From: Scylla paramamosain | Lineage: Eukaryota; Arthropoda; Malacostraca; Decapoda; Portunidae | DNA length: 64,000 nucleotides | Assembly (NCBI RefSeq): GCF_035594125.1 | Contig: NC_087151.1 | Span: 16,017,501-16,081,500, forward strand | Direction of reading: 5' to 3' | Shown here: positions 28,641-40,959 of the stretch, piece after piece | How positions within the stretch are numbered: position 1 is the stretch's first letter | How the letters are laid out: every line of letters starts with the position of its first letter | Translations under genes and position numbers: made by a program | The notes under the pieces: generated by a model | Databases searched by the model: none | Seen by the model: only the letters and a program-made list of their open reading frames with translations | Told to the model about the DNA's origin: nothing

Positions 28641-30030
28641 ACTAAAATGACGTCTGCAAAAAAAAAAGCTCTAGTAGCACAACAATTGTCTTTGTAGCAA
28701 TAACCCATGTTATTGCCCCTTTTACAGCTGCCTCAAACTGGGTTAGCTTCCCCCAAGTCACCACCTACGTGACTTGGTACAGGGCTTAATATGGGTTACA
28801 AGGTCCTCTTTTGACTCTTGCACCCTTTACAAAAATAGTCATGAAACCAGATTACACAAAAAAGGTTGTCAGCCTGTTCCACCCACCAGAAAGTAAGGGA
28901 ATATTATAATAACAACTGCCAAATCACTCAAACAGCTGGGAAAGAATCGATAGCTACGTCCTAGGAAGAGACAGTCACAAAAAGGGGCACACACTTAAAA
29001 AGGTTGAGGTATAAGACCTCGTTGGACAACCACCTTCGAATAATGAACCGCCCATTGCCCAACAAAGTATTATATCCTCCAGCTGAGTAGTTTTGTTTAC
29101 AGCCTCCTGGATGGCAGGCCTTGGCAGGGGCTGAGGTGGGAGTAAAGTTTCATTACACAGCGGCAAATTTAAAGTCCTCTGTGGCCAAACACTCTACAGG
29201 AGCCTGGACCAGCAGTAGCATTTAACAAAAACAATGTACACAAACAAACTACCCACAAAAACAACCAGTCGACTGCTCACTGTCACCAGGTACTTGCCTC
29301 ACCAGGAGACGAGGAGTCATGTTGCAATCTACACTGAGTGCCTTGCAAAGAAATGCACTCACAGGCAGACTGATGGAGACACCTAAGCACTACACATGTA
29401 AGCAGGGGTGTACTGCAGTAAATTACTCAAATACCCCTTAAAGAAACTGACCCTTCTAGCTGTAATCACTTCCCAGTCTCCTCCGAACAACACAGTCTGC
29501 CTTCGTACGTCTATCTCTTGTGGTGGCTGGACTATGACTGAATGTGGAAACGCAATGCCTCCCAGTCGTCACCAAGATGCGAGTCATGAGAGACGGGAGG
29601 GGGAGGAACAGGGAGACACCCCACCCCACTGTGCTGCTCACATCATTCACCGCTAGTTGGCAAAATAAAACACTTACTCTTTGGAAAATTCTGGTGACTC
29701 AATTATAAGACCTGGATAAATACTGACTATGCCTTTGTCAAGGGCAACTCTTCTGCTATAAAGTATGTGAGGCTTAACAGGAGGAACTAAAGAGAAAGTG
29801 CTAAAAATCAAATAGAGATAGAGACTGGGTGGAAAATATAAAACTTTTAATGTAACTGTGAGAGCGAGGCAGAGTCATGACGCAGCAGGAATTCCCACTT
29901 CTCTCTCTTTCTCTCTCTCTCTCCTTCATCTCTCTTCTCATCCTTCCTTATTCATTCTTATTTCTCACTTCTTATTCCCCAGCTACTTATGTCCTACATA
30001 ACACCCAATACAACATTAAATCAGTCTCAC
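28641..30030. other. unannotated intronic DNA with a GC-richer patch
   Basis: Around 29000-29650 base composition is less AT-biased than elsewhere, and short open frames exist on both strands. None carries a known motif or splice-bounded conserved segment. Short CT tracts occur near 29900. Confidence 0.45.
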
Positions 30031-30163
30031 CTGCCAATGTGGGCCACAGAAAACATGATGCCAGTCTCATTATTAGCCAACATGACTGTGATGAGGCAAG
30101 TAGATGGCCGGATGGATTCTAGCACTGCTTCAGGAAGGTTCTCCACTCCAAGATATGTTACAT
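30031..30163 (-). CDS. SCLY: selenocysteine lyase, exon with the LANNETG block
   Basis: Acceptor ATAATCTTCAG, 133 bp, donor CAG|GTGAGA. It encodes VTYLGVENLPEAVLESIRPS then TCLITVMLANNETGIMFSVA and HIG. LITVMLANNETG is the highly conserved block of SCLY/NifS-like enzymes that packs against PLP. The two trailing bases (AG) combine with the first G of the exon at 6528 to give Arg, joining HIGR to LLAEVNKK with the family's expected spacing. It starts in phase 2, so upstream exons must exist. I could not find them between here and the right edge on this strand. Confidence 0.88.
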
Positions 30164-30685
30164 CTGAAGATTATAAAATCTTTAAATTTCTAGTCTTTAT
30201 CCTTACATAAAACTACAAAGATGGTCAACAAGAATCAAATGTCACAATTAATACAAAATTCATAAAGATTGATAACTATCACATATAAATTGTTTTTATG
30301 CAACTCTATCTTACAAAGGTAAGGATACCATAAAGGATGTATTTGCATTAATTTGATGCAATATGTACAAAATATTCAAATAAAAATATGCTTTTTCACT
30401 CTGCTTATACAAATAACTCAAGGTAATTAATTTACAAATAAACTTTTCATGTGCATCACTTGCTTTATGAAATGTGGCCTGACATTGTGTATTTTACCCC
30501 CTTTGATACAGATATCTAAATAAGTTTCACACACTTGAACAATTATATTCCAAGATCAACTTACCATATTTCCTCAGGTATTGGTCAAGTTCTAAAGTCC
30601 AAATATTTTGGCAAAATATTGGGGGTAAGACTATACACAGAGGCAAGATTTCTTAGGTTGAAAATCTTGGAATCTAAGCATAATA
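30164..30685. other. AT-rich intron, nothing recognised
   Basis: No open frame with a motif and no long simple repeat. Confidence 0.5.
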
Positions 30686-31217
30686 CAGTTGATCCTCCTC
30701 TAATGTGAATTTTTGTTAAGTGATTTTTGTGCAACATCTCCTAAAAAAGCAGAATGGTCTCTTCTTATGCAACCAAAATCTACTCTAATGTGACCTGACT
30801 GCCACCGCTCACCTGTGAACAATAATGAAGCAAGACTTGTGTCACTCATTGAAATTGAACGACTTTTCACTAAAACTGCAACAGCACAGCCCCTCTACTC
30901 CTGTGCTGCAATGGCCAACCACACAAACTCCAGTCCCAGCACCCAGCCCCCTTATCACAAGAGCACCCACCTCACTTTGGACAAAAAGCAGGAATTAATA
31001 CATATGACTGAAGCTGGAAAGTGATAGATAAAGGCCTTTAAGGTAAAACAAATCAACCATCTGCACTGTATTTTTGTTGCCAAAACTTTATCAATACATT
31101 ATGGGCTCAAAAATGGGATTTTGGGTGGGGATGCAGTAGGAAATAACAGGTTTTGGGAGTACCTCTATCATGACACCTTTACTGAAGAAAATTATCACAT
31201 TAGAGGAGGACCAACTG
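30686..31217 (+). mobile_element. Tigger/pogo element, internally deleted (532 bp)
   Basis: Left tip CAGTTGATCCTCCTCTAATG and the reverse complement of the right tip CAGTTGGTCCTCCTCTAATG differ at one base, and the repeat extends to about 22-24 bp. Both tips are flanked by TA, the duplicated target expected for pogo/Tigger elements. The interior retains the start of a transposase-like reading frame (30815-31024). This is the cleanest DNA-transposon boundary pair in the window apart from the piggyBac element. Confidence 0.88.
30815..31024 (+). pseudogene. Tigger transposase remnant, start of the CENP-B-type helix-turn-helix
   Basis: A 69-residue open segment ends with LTLDKKQELIHMTEAGK and then a stop. 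That wording corresponds to the first helix of the N-terminal CENP-B/pogo DNA-binding domain (family pattern LTLxxKLEIIxxxExGK). The rest of the domain and the DDE catalytic region are absent, so it is a deletion derivative. Confidence 0.65.
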
Positions 31218-31219
31218 TA

Positions 31220-32215
<996 letters not shown>

Positions 32216-32253
32216 TTATGATTATTATCATTATTATTATCATAATAATGAAA

Positions 32254-33840
32254 ACTGAAGCATGATAAAGAAATTACCAAATGAGACATATACACTTGAG
32301 CCTGTATGATATCCCTGTCATTTGTCATCCAGGTTGGACCTCTTCCCCACTCCCCTCCTCTATATACACTCCTACACATTCACCACCATGCCTGACAATT
32401 GTCCTGCCAAGCAATTGTCAAATGTGAAGAAGGCCACAATTAGAGAAAATTACAAAGCTTACTGGACATATTTCCACCATCAAGTGCTTCAAGGCTGCTG
32501 CCAGAGCTGCACATCCAAGGTTAGTGACACTTCTATGTAGAATAAAAAAAAAAAAAATAGAACACAGCTGGAAAGCTGAAAAAATACATCCTGGATGACT
32601 GGAAGACACGTTATAATGCACCGAAAAATGCCATCTTGCCAGGCCCCTGAACCTTTCATCTCTCACTTGAGGAGAGGAGGAACACACACACACCCATCAC
32701 AAGAGTAATAGTGAAGAAGAGACTTCCAATTTGTACAGAAATGTGAAACGTACACTGAAAGTTGATGAAGTACACGAGACTTACCGTAGGTCAGTTGAAA
32801 TGTGCTTCTAATCTTACAAGCAAATCACGTCTGCTGAAGGGAGCTTTCACATGAAAATTAAGTTAGTGAGGAGTAATAAATCCATGTTGGATTTCATTAC
32901 AGAGCATGAGTAAGGAGGCCTGTAGGTGCCAGCTGCTATAAGGAATAATTAACTGAGAAGACTGTCAAGCAATCAGCATTGGTGACAATACAGAGCTGCT
33001 ACAGTAGTGAATGCAAGAGTTTATTTCGTTTGCCAAAGAATGTTACAATAAATACATAATATATAAACAGTAGAAACTCTGAATGGAAGAGCCTGTATGA
33101 ATACACATAAAGGCAAGTCATTATTACCCACCACACATTCCAGATTATGAAGTGACTGTCTTAATATCACTTGAATGTTAATGACCTTGTATAATACTTA
33201 AAGAATTTTTACTTATGATAACTTGGATAATCTAAAATTCATTAAATATGCTTACAGGGTTCATTGCAGCTGATGATGCTATATCAGAAATTTAGTGTAT
33301 TGTGCACTAAGTATCCAAGCTCAGAGAATGTCCCAGCTCATCACCAATAGGAACCACATGTTCCATCTTCATTAACATTTATAATGGATATCCTCTTGAA
33401 AAAGTTGTCTCACTTTTCATCCAAATGTTTACAGAACTGTACTGTAACTGTAGTAACTTTCTTTAAGACTGGAAGCTGTGACACAGCCTGGAATGCAATG
33501 TAATTCTATTGAGCTTAGTGATGACTATTTTATAGAAGGCCAGTTAGCTGTAGAAATCTTATATAAAATATGGCTTGCATGACTTGTCTCGAGGTCAAGG
33601 GTGTCTGCTCCCAAGAGGATGGTGAGATTGAGTCTGTGGACATCCAGTCTGTTAAGTAAATCTCTCAGGTAAATACTAGGAGTGTAGTTTCTTGGCCAGT
33701 AAGTGAAGAAGTATAAAATTTGTTTCCCTTCTTTATGAGGCTTCACCCAATACATATACAGAAAACATATAAATCATCTTGAAAGGTTGCTACTACATGT
33801 ATTGTGGGACATGTAGCACAAAGACAAGAGAAAAGTGGAA
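32254..33840. other. unannotated DNA with one uncharacterised open frame
   Basis: The only notable open stretch is minus-strand 33755-33525, 76 codons, containing YFFTYWPRNYTPSIYLRDLL. It has no motif I can place, no convincing donor and no neighbouring exon, so it is not called as a gene. A short A run at 32544-32556 is the only simple repeat. Confidence 0.45.
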
Positions 33841-33927
33841 AAAAAATAAATAAATGAAATAATAAAAAAAAAAATAAATAAATAAAAATAAATAAATAAA
33901 TAAAAATAAATAAATAAATAAATAAAT
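33841..33927. repeat. (AAAT)n
   Basis: AAAT/AAATA units in near tandem. Confidence 0.92.
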
Positions 33928-34089
33928 GTTTATGACAAACGTCACAGAAAAAAACGTGTCTTAGAATTGGCTGTACATGTACATAATACTGTACAATACT
34001 ATTTTCTGTAATGATGTCCAGTAAATAACAAGAACTAATCAGATATACAGTAACTGAATATGCCATGAACAAATTAGGATGGATATTAA

Positions 34090-34255
34090 CCCTTTTGCAC
34101 TAAAAGCAATGTATGGAATCTTCATAAGCTTCTACAAGAAGGAACTGGATATAAAAGAATAGATTTTAGATGATTGGAAGTGGCTGTAGAACAAGTAAAA
34201 AAATTTCAGAATGGTTAGTAATTAAGGAAAGATGTGCCAAAAAAACAGTGAAGGG
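34090..34255. mobile_element. piggyBac-type MITE with TTAA flanks
   Basis: TTAA at 34086-34089 and 34256-34259 flank a 166-bp segment. It starts CCCTTTTGCACT, and the reverse complement of its right end starts CCCTTCACTGTT. Tips beginning CCC next to TTAA are the piggyBac signature. The inverted match is short (about 5 bases, then partial), so the call is moderate. It sits next to a Tigger transposase remnant. Confidence 0.5.
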
Positions 34256-34259
34256 TTAA

Positions 34260-34506
34260 AGGGACTACTGCAGTTACTTTCTTCATTATTTGTTTTTGCT
34301 ACCCTGACAAACTTGTGTAATACATCACTGCCTATTGAAGGCACTTCTTGAAAAACAGCATCTTTAATATTGCATCTTTTATCAAATCTGTGTAACCACC
34401 AACAAGAAACTTTAAATGGGGATGAGTTGGTGACTTCTTTTCTTACGCAATTGTGCATAGTAAATTCTTGCACACTCACATATCTGTGGGCTGTCAATAA
34501 CTGCAC
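34260..34506 (-). pseudogene. Tigger-like transposase remnant (CENP-B DNA-binding region)
   Basis: Minus-strand open frame: QLLTAHRYVSVQEFTMHNC, then EVTNSSPFKVSCWWLHRFDK, RCNIKDAVFQEVPSIGSDV. The F..S..WLHRF.KR.NIK pattern is the second helix-turn-helix of CENP-B/Tigger transposases. No catalytic domain follows. The coding similarity stops at the TTAA that borders the MITE. Confidence 0.6.
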
Positions 34507-34920
34507 TTTCAGCTAACCTTCTCTTAAACAATGCTATAACAAAATGTTCAGTGATCAGCATCAACTAATTTTTCAATTATAGTTCAAGACTTTACCTGAA
34601 CAAAACCTTCTCACCACCAAAGTTTTTCTGAGTCACACAGTTGGTTTGATCTTTTCTTTATTTTTCTGATGTTATGCACTGTAAATTAAGGAATATTAAG
34701 CTGTTTGACAATATCACATGTCTGTACCCTTTCTCAAGTCAGTTACTTTCTGCTTCTCATGTAAACTATATTAAATTTCAAACCCTTCATGTACTTCCTC
34801 CTCATTTTCAGTCCATTGGGCTTTTTAGATGTCCCACCATTTTTATGTTTATCTCCCAAACCTCCCACAATCATCATTATGTGGCACGTTAACTGTAAAC
34901 TCTACTACACACAAGAAAAT

Positions 34921-34974
<54 letters not shown>

Positions 34975-35214
34975 GACAGGCTAGAAGATATCTGTGAATT
35001 GAATGGTAAAGCCAATACAGTGTATGCATGTACAGGTTATGAATGACATCATTCCAAGATGGCTGCAAAATAATAAATGCAAAGTATACCAAATTGCACT
35101 CAGTAAAGCTAGTTTGTTATTGTGCTTTGGAAAGTTTTTAAGCTGTTGTCAAATGGTGAAACTGCCAGATTTATAAATAACAGATGCAAGGCTCCACTGT
35201 AATAATAAAAATAA
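34507..35214. other. unannotated DNA with a 48-bp A run
   Basis: The A run is at 34923-34970. Otherwise AT-rich sequence without recognisable features. Confidence 0.5.
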
Positions 35215-35239
35215 CGACAGCAACAACAACAACAACAAC

Positions 35240-35288
<49 letters not shown>

Positions 35289-35289
35289 G
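35215..35289. repeat. (CAA)n then (TAA)n
   Basis: About 25 bp of ACA units followed by about 48 bp of AAT units. Confidence 0.95.
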
Positions 35290-35347
35290 ATACATAACAC
35301 ATGGCATATTGCATTAATGTGAGACTAAAGGGAGCAGCTGCAAGGGA

Positions 35348-35368
35348 GTGTGTGTGTGTGTGTGTGTG
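35348..35368. repeat. (TG)n at a LINE 3' end
   Basis: Short TG tract followed by TATTTATCTAGTTGTATTG, the reversed 3' end of the adjoining minus-strand LINE. Confidence 0.93.
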
Positions 35369-37995
35369 TATTTATCTAGTTGTATTGTACAGGGCACGAG
35401 CCAAAACTCATTTTGTCCTGCCCCCATAACCATATTTATCCAATTTCTCTTTAAACATGTGTACACTGTTTGCTGCAACCACCTCTTCCTTCAAATCCTT
35501 CCAGATTTCAATAGTTCTATACAGGAAGCTGCATTTCTTGATGTCGCTTGAATATCCAGTCTTCATTTTCTTCCCATGCCCCCTCATCTGTCTCTCTCCT
35601 CCATCTGTGGTACCAAATCACTTCTGTCTGTTCTTTCTATACTGTTTACTAATTTGTACATTGTTATTAGGTCTCCTCTTTCTCTTATCTCTTGCAGTGT
35701 TGGTAATCCCATCTCTTCCAAGTCTTTCTTTATAGCTTAAGTCATTCAATTCTGGTACCATCTTCATCGCTATCCTCTGTATTCTTCCCAGTTTTCATAT
35801 ATCTTTTTTTTCTATGTGGAGCCCAAACTACTACTGCATATTCCAATTCTGGTCGTATCATGCTTGTTATAATTTTGTCCATCATTTCTTTATTTAAGTA
35901 GTTAAATGCCACCCTAATGTTTGTTATCAAGCCAAATATCCTTTTTATGTGCCTTTCAGGTGATAGTGTGTCCTGAATCATTACCCTCAAATCTTTTTCA
36001 TTATTTTTCATTATTATTTCTCCTTCCATTTTGTACTTCCATGAAGGCCTCTTTTTACTTTTTCCTATTTCCAACATGTGGTATTTTCTGGCATTAAATT
36101 CTAGTTTCCATCTTTGGCTCCAAGCAGGTATCTTGTCAGTATCCTTTTGTAACTCTTTGCAGTCATTTTGATCCTTTATTATTTTCATTATTTTTGCATC
36201 ATCAGCAAAAAGGTTTATATAACTATATAGATCATCTGTCATATCATTTACATATATATGAAACATAACAGGTACCAACACAGATTCTTGCAGTACTCCA
36301 CTTGTCACTCTGCGCCAATTTGATTTAGTGTCTCTGATTACTGTTCTCACTTCCTTCCCTTGTAAATAATCCTCCATCCATCTCAATGTTACTCCCTTTA
36401 ATCCTCCTCCATTCTCTAGCTTCCATATAAGACTTTTCTGGGAAACTTTATCAAATGCTTTTTTGAGATCCAGGTAAACTACATCAACCCATCCATCCCT
36501 CTCTTGCACTCCATCTATTACTCTCATAAAGAAGCTCAGTAGATTTGTGACACAGGGTCTCCCTTTCCTGAATACAAATGGCTTTTCTGTAATTATCTTT
36601 TCATCTTCTAGATATTCCAGTCTTTAATTACTAATTCACAAAGCTTGCTTACAATACTTGTTAGTGACACTGGTCTATAAATGATTTAATAGTTCTATTT
36701 TATTTCTCCCGCTGTATATTGGCACTACCATTCCCTTGATACTTTTCCTTTTTCTAAATGAGCTGTTAATTATATCCCATATGGGTTCTTCCACCTGTTC
36801 TCTGCATTCTTTTAATATCCATCTATTTACTTGACTTGGTCCCATAGCTTTTCTAACATCCAACTCTTCCGGCAGTTTCTTGATTTCATCTTTTTACTTG
36901 TATCTCCTGCATTCCCTCATTCTGTGATACCACTTTTGGTGCCAGAAATTCAATTTCCTTTGTAAACACAGATTGAAAACTCTCATTCATTAGTTCACTC
37001 ATCTCAGTAGTTTCATAAATTTTTCCTTCTCTTTTTAACTTGTTTATGCCATCCTTATGTTTCATTCTCCCATTTATGTATCTGTAGAAGAGTTTGGGTT
37101 CTTTCTTGCATTTTCTGTGTCACTTTCAAAGTTTCTTTCTTCTTCTCTTTGTATTTTACTATATTCACATTCCTTGCTTTTCTGTATTCTTCTCTGCCAT
37201 TTCTGTTCAGTTCTCATAATTTTCTTCCATGCCGTTTTTTTCTTTTTTGCTTCTACAAACCTGGCATTATACTATGCATGCTTCCCAATTTTCACATTAT
37301 AACTTTGTACAAACTGTTGCACCCCCCTCTCTATACTCACTCAAAAATATCTCATATTTTCTTGCACTACTTTACCTTCAAACAGCTCTGACCAGTTAAT
37401 TTTTCCATAAAATTTATTAAGTTCTGCAAAGTTTGCTTTAGCATAGTTCTGTTTTCCATTTCTGTATTGTTCTTTCCTGTGCAACACTTTTCCTCCTGTG
37501 GTACTATTTCTATTATCACATGATTGCTTCTTCCCAGTGGACTCAGACAATGTATACTTGGTCTACTTTCTGGAGTTTTTGTAAACACTCAGTCAAACTG
37601 TGATGGTTCTTCTCTACATTTTGCAGGCTCATTCACCCAGTGTCTCATTGTATTCACCATCATGGTTTTGCATAAGTTCTTCGTTCCATGACCTGACATT
37701 TTCTTTCACTTCCATCTCCTCCCAGTTAATTCCTTTAATGTTGAAGTTGCTTACTAAGAGCACTTTGTTACTTTTCCTTATCATTTCCTCTATACTATTT
37801 TTTGTTTCTAGTTGCATGTTTTTAAATTTATTGGTCTTCCATGCATTAGTTTTTGGTGGTATGTATATCACAATGATTTTCCTTTTTTCATTTCCTTTGG
37901 TCTTAATCACAACACTCAATGTTTCTGCCATTCCATCACCATATTCCACTTCCTCAACAACAATATCCTCTTTTACCAATATCATCACTCCTCCT
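35369..37995 (-). mobile_element. CA-flanked LINE, endonuclease to 3' end
   Basis: Read on the minus strand from 37995: GGVMILVKEDIVVEEVEYGD, VSNFNIKGINWEEMEVKENV, HVIIEIVPQEEK, the pre-RT linker, MGPSQVNRWILKECREQVEE. A 261-codon open segment (36527-35742) then holds VDVVYLDLKKAFDKVSQKSL, GVLQESVLVPVMFHIYVNDM, NLFADDAKIMKII with an intact Asp pair, FNARKYHMLEIGKSKKRPSW, and LEYAVVVWAPHRKK. A decayed C-terminus and the ACTAGATAAATA(CA)n tail follow. Both borders are TG on the plus strand (37996-38017 on the 5' side). Frame breaks near 36530, 36660 and 35740 inactivate it. Confidence 0.85.
35742..36527 (-). pseudogene. LINE reverse transcriptase, longest intact RT segment (261 codons)
   Basis: Covers RT palm motifs from VIDGVQERDGWVDVVYLDLK (residues about 3-22) through GVLQESV (about 93), FADDAKIM (about 124-131) and LEYAVVVWAP (about 230). 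It lacks the fingers start (which lies upstream in another frame) and the C-terminal domain. It has no own promoter or start context and is part of the larger retrotransposon copy, not a host gene. Confidence 0.8.
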
Positions 37996-38017
37996 CTTCC
38001 TTTGTGTGTGTGTGTGC

Positions 38018-38471
38018 GCATTTACCTAACTGTACTCACCTAGTTGTGACATACAGGAAAAGAGCTATGCTCATCCTGTCCTATCACCATATCTGCATTT
38101 ATATAGCAATGCCTTGGATTCATGCAGATTCTTAGCATTCACTATTTCATCTAAACTGTTCCATGTCAATAATCCTAAGGGGAAAACTTAATTTCTTTTC
38201 ATCTTTTTCCCACGTCCTCTTGTGTTCCTTCCGTCCCAGAAACACAGGTCTTTTCTGTCAACTTTCTCAATTCTCCTTGATATCCTGTATACAGCTATAA
38301 GATCTTCTCTTTCTCTTCTATTTTCCATTGTTGGAAGTTTAAATTTTAATAATCTTTCTTCATAAATGGATTCCTTCAAATTTTGTGCCACTTTAGTTGC
38401 TGTTCTTTGTATCCTTTCAATATTCCACTTGCCATTTTTTTATGTGGTGATCATAATATTGCAGTGTACTC

Positions 38472-38474
<3 letters not shown>
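38018..38474 (-). mobile_element. CA-flanked LINE, 3' fragment
   Basis: Minus strand: a VAQNLKESIYEERLLKFKLP segment, TMENRREREDLIAVYRISR, RIEKVDRKDLCFWDGRNTRG, then the tail ACAACTAGGTGAGTACAGTTAGGTAAATGCGCAC. TG tracts lie on both sides (37996-38017 and 38475-38521). Confidence 0.78.
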
Positions 38475-38510
<36 letters not shown>

Positions 38511-38521
38511 TGTGTGTGTGT
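38475..38521. repeat. (TG)n between two LINE fragments
   Basis: 46 bp of TG with one GGG interruption. Confidence 0.95.
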
Positions 38522-38737
38522 GCATTTACCTAGTTGTGGTTTACGGGAGGAAAGTAATCTCATAGTATCCTGTCTCTATATCTATCCAGTTTCATCTTAA
38601 AAATATGGACAGTTATGGCATTGACAATGTCTTCACTGAGTTCATTCCATTTGTTCACACTTCTGAGAAAAACTATAGTTCTTGATGTCTCATCTACAGT
38701 TAACTTTCTTCAGCTACTTACTGTGTCCCCTTGTACT
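38522..38737 (-). mobile_element. CA-flanked LINE, short 3' fragment
   Basis: Minus-strand sequence closely similar to the 3' part of the copy at 8694-10197 (KKVNCR.DIKNYSFS..VNKWNELSEDIVNA, then CATGGGATACTATGAG-type 3' UTR). It is bounded by TG at 38475-38521 and again at 38738-38757. Confidence 0.78.
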
Positions 38738-38757
38738 ATGTGTGTGTGTGTGTGTGA

Positions 38758-40950
38758 GTAATTATGTTTTACTGTGCCATGCTACACTGCACCAAATTCA
38801 AAAACTTTTAATACAATTTTATCCTGCCTGCTGTATGAACAATGACACAATAAAAAGTGGTCACAAGTACAAGTGGTCATAAGCTGATAAATAGCAGTGA
38901 AAGTTTAATCCCTTCAGCAGGATGTAATTGATGCATAACTTGTAAAAACGGGAAGTGTGTCTCACATATGGTTTCTCAATAACTAATCAGATGATTCTGT
39001 TGAAAATTGGTGTCATGAACCCTTCAAACATATATAACTAAGCATGTCAAATCAGGATTTACAATGTGCATGCACAAACACCTCATAGTAACTCATTAAC
39101 TAATACACTAATTGACCTGAAATTTGGTAAAAATATGGGCCAACAGTGCTTACATGGATGAGCATGCAACATACTGATTCCTTTAGTACTTGTGCAAATC
39201 ATAAGATAAAGGTTAAAAATTTATACACCCAGTTTTCTGCAATTTAAACCTACTAAATTTTGTCTTGGTGAGAGCAGAGATGTACCATTAAATGTGGAAA
39301 TTAATTCTCCATGAGATGTAATACAGAACACAGTTTCATCAGTCACAAAGTTTTGAGCCTGTGGTGACCCCCACACCACAATATATAATGTATCACAAAA
39401 GAAGAAAGAAGAAAAAGAGAAAAGATAAAATAAGTAAGAAGGAAGAAAAGAAGAAAGATAGAAAAGGAGAAAGAAGAGAATAAGTAAGAAAGAAGAAATG
39501 GAGAAGATGGATGAAGTAGGAAAGAAAAGAAGACATAATAAGTAAGAAGAAAGAAATGGAGAAGATGGATGAAGTAGTGGTCAACCCACCAGGAAGATAA
39601 TTAACACCAGATGCCAAGGGAACCAAGAAAACAACAAACATGGACACAGGACCCATGCAGGACACAACAGAAAGGAAGCCATAAACTGCCTGGGGAAAGA
39701 TAGCCAAGAACAAAAGAGGATTAATAGTAATGATGTAGAGGAACAAGGCAGAGAAAGTGATAGAAAGGGAAAGAAGGTCAAGAGGTACAAGGCACCAAAA
39801 GGAAAGGTTAGCCTATAGAAACATACCAATGCCCATTTAAACTTTGCTTCCAAACTACCCCTATACCTTGACTGGCATTCTGTATCAGGTACCATGCCTG
39901 TGGGCAAATCATATGCGTAAATGAAAAACACGAATGGTAGATATGTTAAATGTTATAAAAATCAAGATAATTTTCTAAAGGAAACTGGCAGTCCCAAATA
40001 ATTGTATATGAATAGAGTGACAGAGAGAAAATCAGGAGTAGCAGACAGAGAGGCAGAGGTTCCTGAGGACCTGACCAAAGGATCGAGACAGACAGAATAA
40101 CTTAAAGTAAGTAGAACTTGAAAGCATAATGCAGTCTAGAAATTAGGAATCTTAGGAGTAGGATATTTACCTGTTGTTTTATGTTGGTATGATAGGTTTG
40201 TATGGTGTACAGAATATTTATGATAATTGATGTGATGCTTTCGAGCTGAACATTAATTGCACTGATTGTGTTTATGAGTTTGATTATTGTCTGTTCTTGT
40301 ACAATGATTGCATTAATTAATATGTTGAGGAGATATAAAGTGGCGTCAAATAACTTTGAACTAAAGATGAATGTGAGTCAGAATTTTTATGGTGACTTGT
40401 AAGAAATGTAAATAAAATAGTATCAACTGATTAAAAATTGAAAATGTTTGTGAGTTTCCAGTAGCCTTTAAATACCATATCCATGCAACATCTTGGTCAC
40501 AACAAGTTATAGCAAGTTAAACATTATGATGGGTGTCCTTAAGTGTCAATTTAAAAAAAAAACTTGCCTATTTTTGCATTTCTTTTAACATTTATAATTT
40601 TTAAGCATATCAGGACAAAGTACAACTTTTATACCTCAAAACAAGATTGTAATGAGATTTCTAAGATCAATAATAAGTTTGCTATGAGTGATACAATAAA
40701 GATGCAGTCAGTATTCATGGATTATCTCAGTAAAGTTGGGGACATACCATTAGATGCAGAATGAAATATACCATTGATTGATATGTGTAACAGACTGTCA
40801 ATATGAGAAATGTTTGGAATTATAGCGATTTTAATTTGGTAGTTGTCAAACAAGTTGCTGTTAGATGCTCTTGGTGGTTATTCTGCACTGGGTTTGTAGT
40901 GATGCTTGTTTAACATGTAGTGAGGTGGTTCACTGGTGTGTGCCTGTTGT
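38758..40950. other. unannotated DNA with a purine-rich tract
   Basis: 39395-39575 is almost pure A/G (AGAAG-type units with an internal GAAATGGAGAAGATGGATGA duplication). Open frames on the minus strand between 39390 and 39931 are hydrophobic or low complexity and have no motif. 38880-39370 is AT-rich with no coding signal. Confidence 0.5.
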
Positions 40951-40959
40951 AGAAATTAT

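Noticed and set aside
33525..33755. Minus-strand 76-codon frame containing YFFTYWPRNYTPSIYLRDLL
   Set aside because: It looks protein-like, but I recognise no family, see no good donor or neighbouring exon, and the frame could be open by chance.
39393..39931. Hydrophobic minus-strand frames suggesting a membrane protein
   Set aside because: The hydrophobicity comes from reading a purine-rich tract on the opposite strand; two overlapping frames are equally open.
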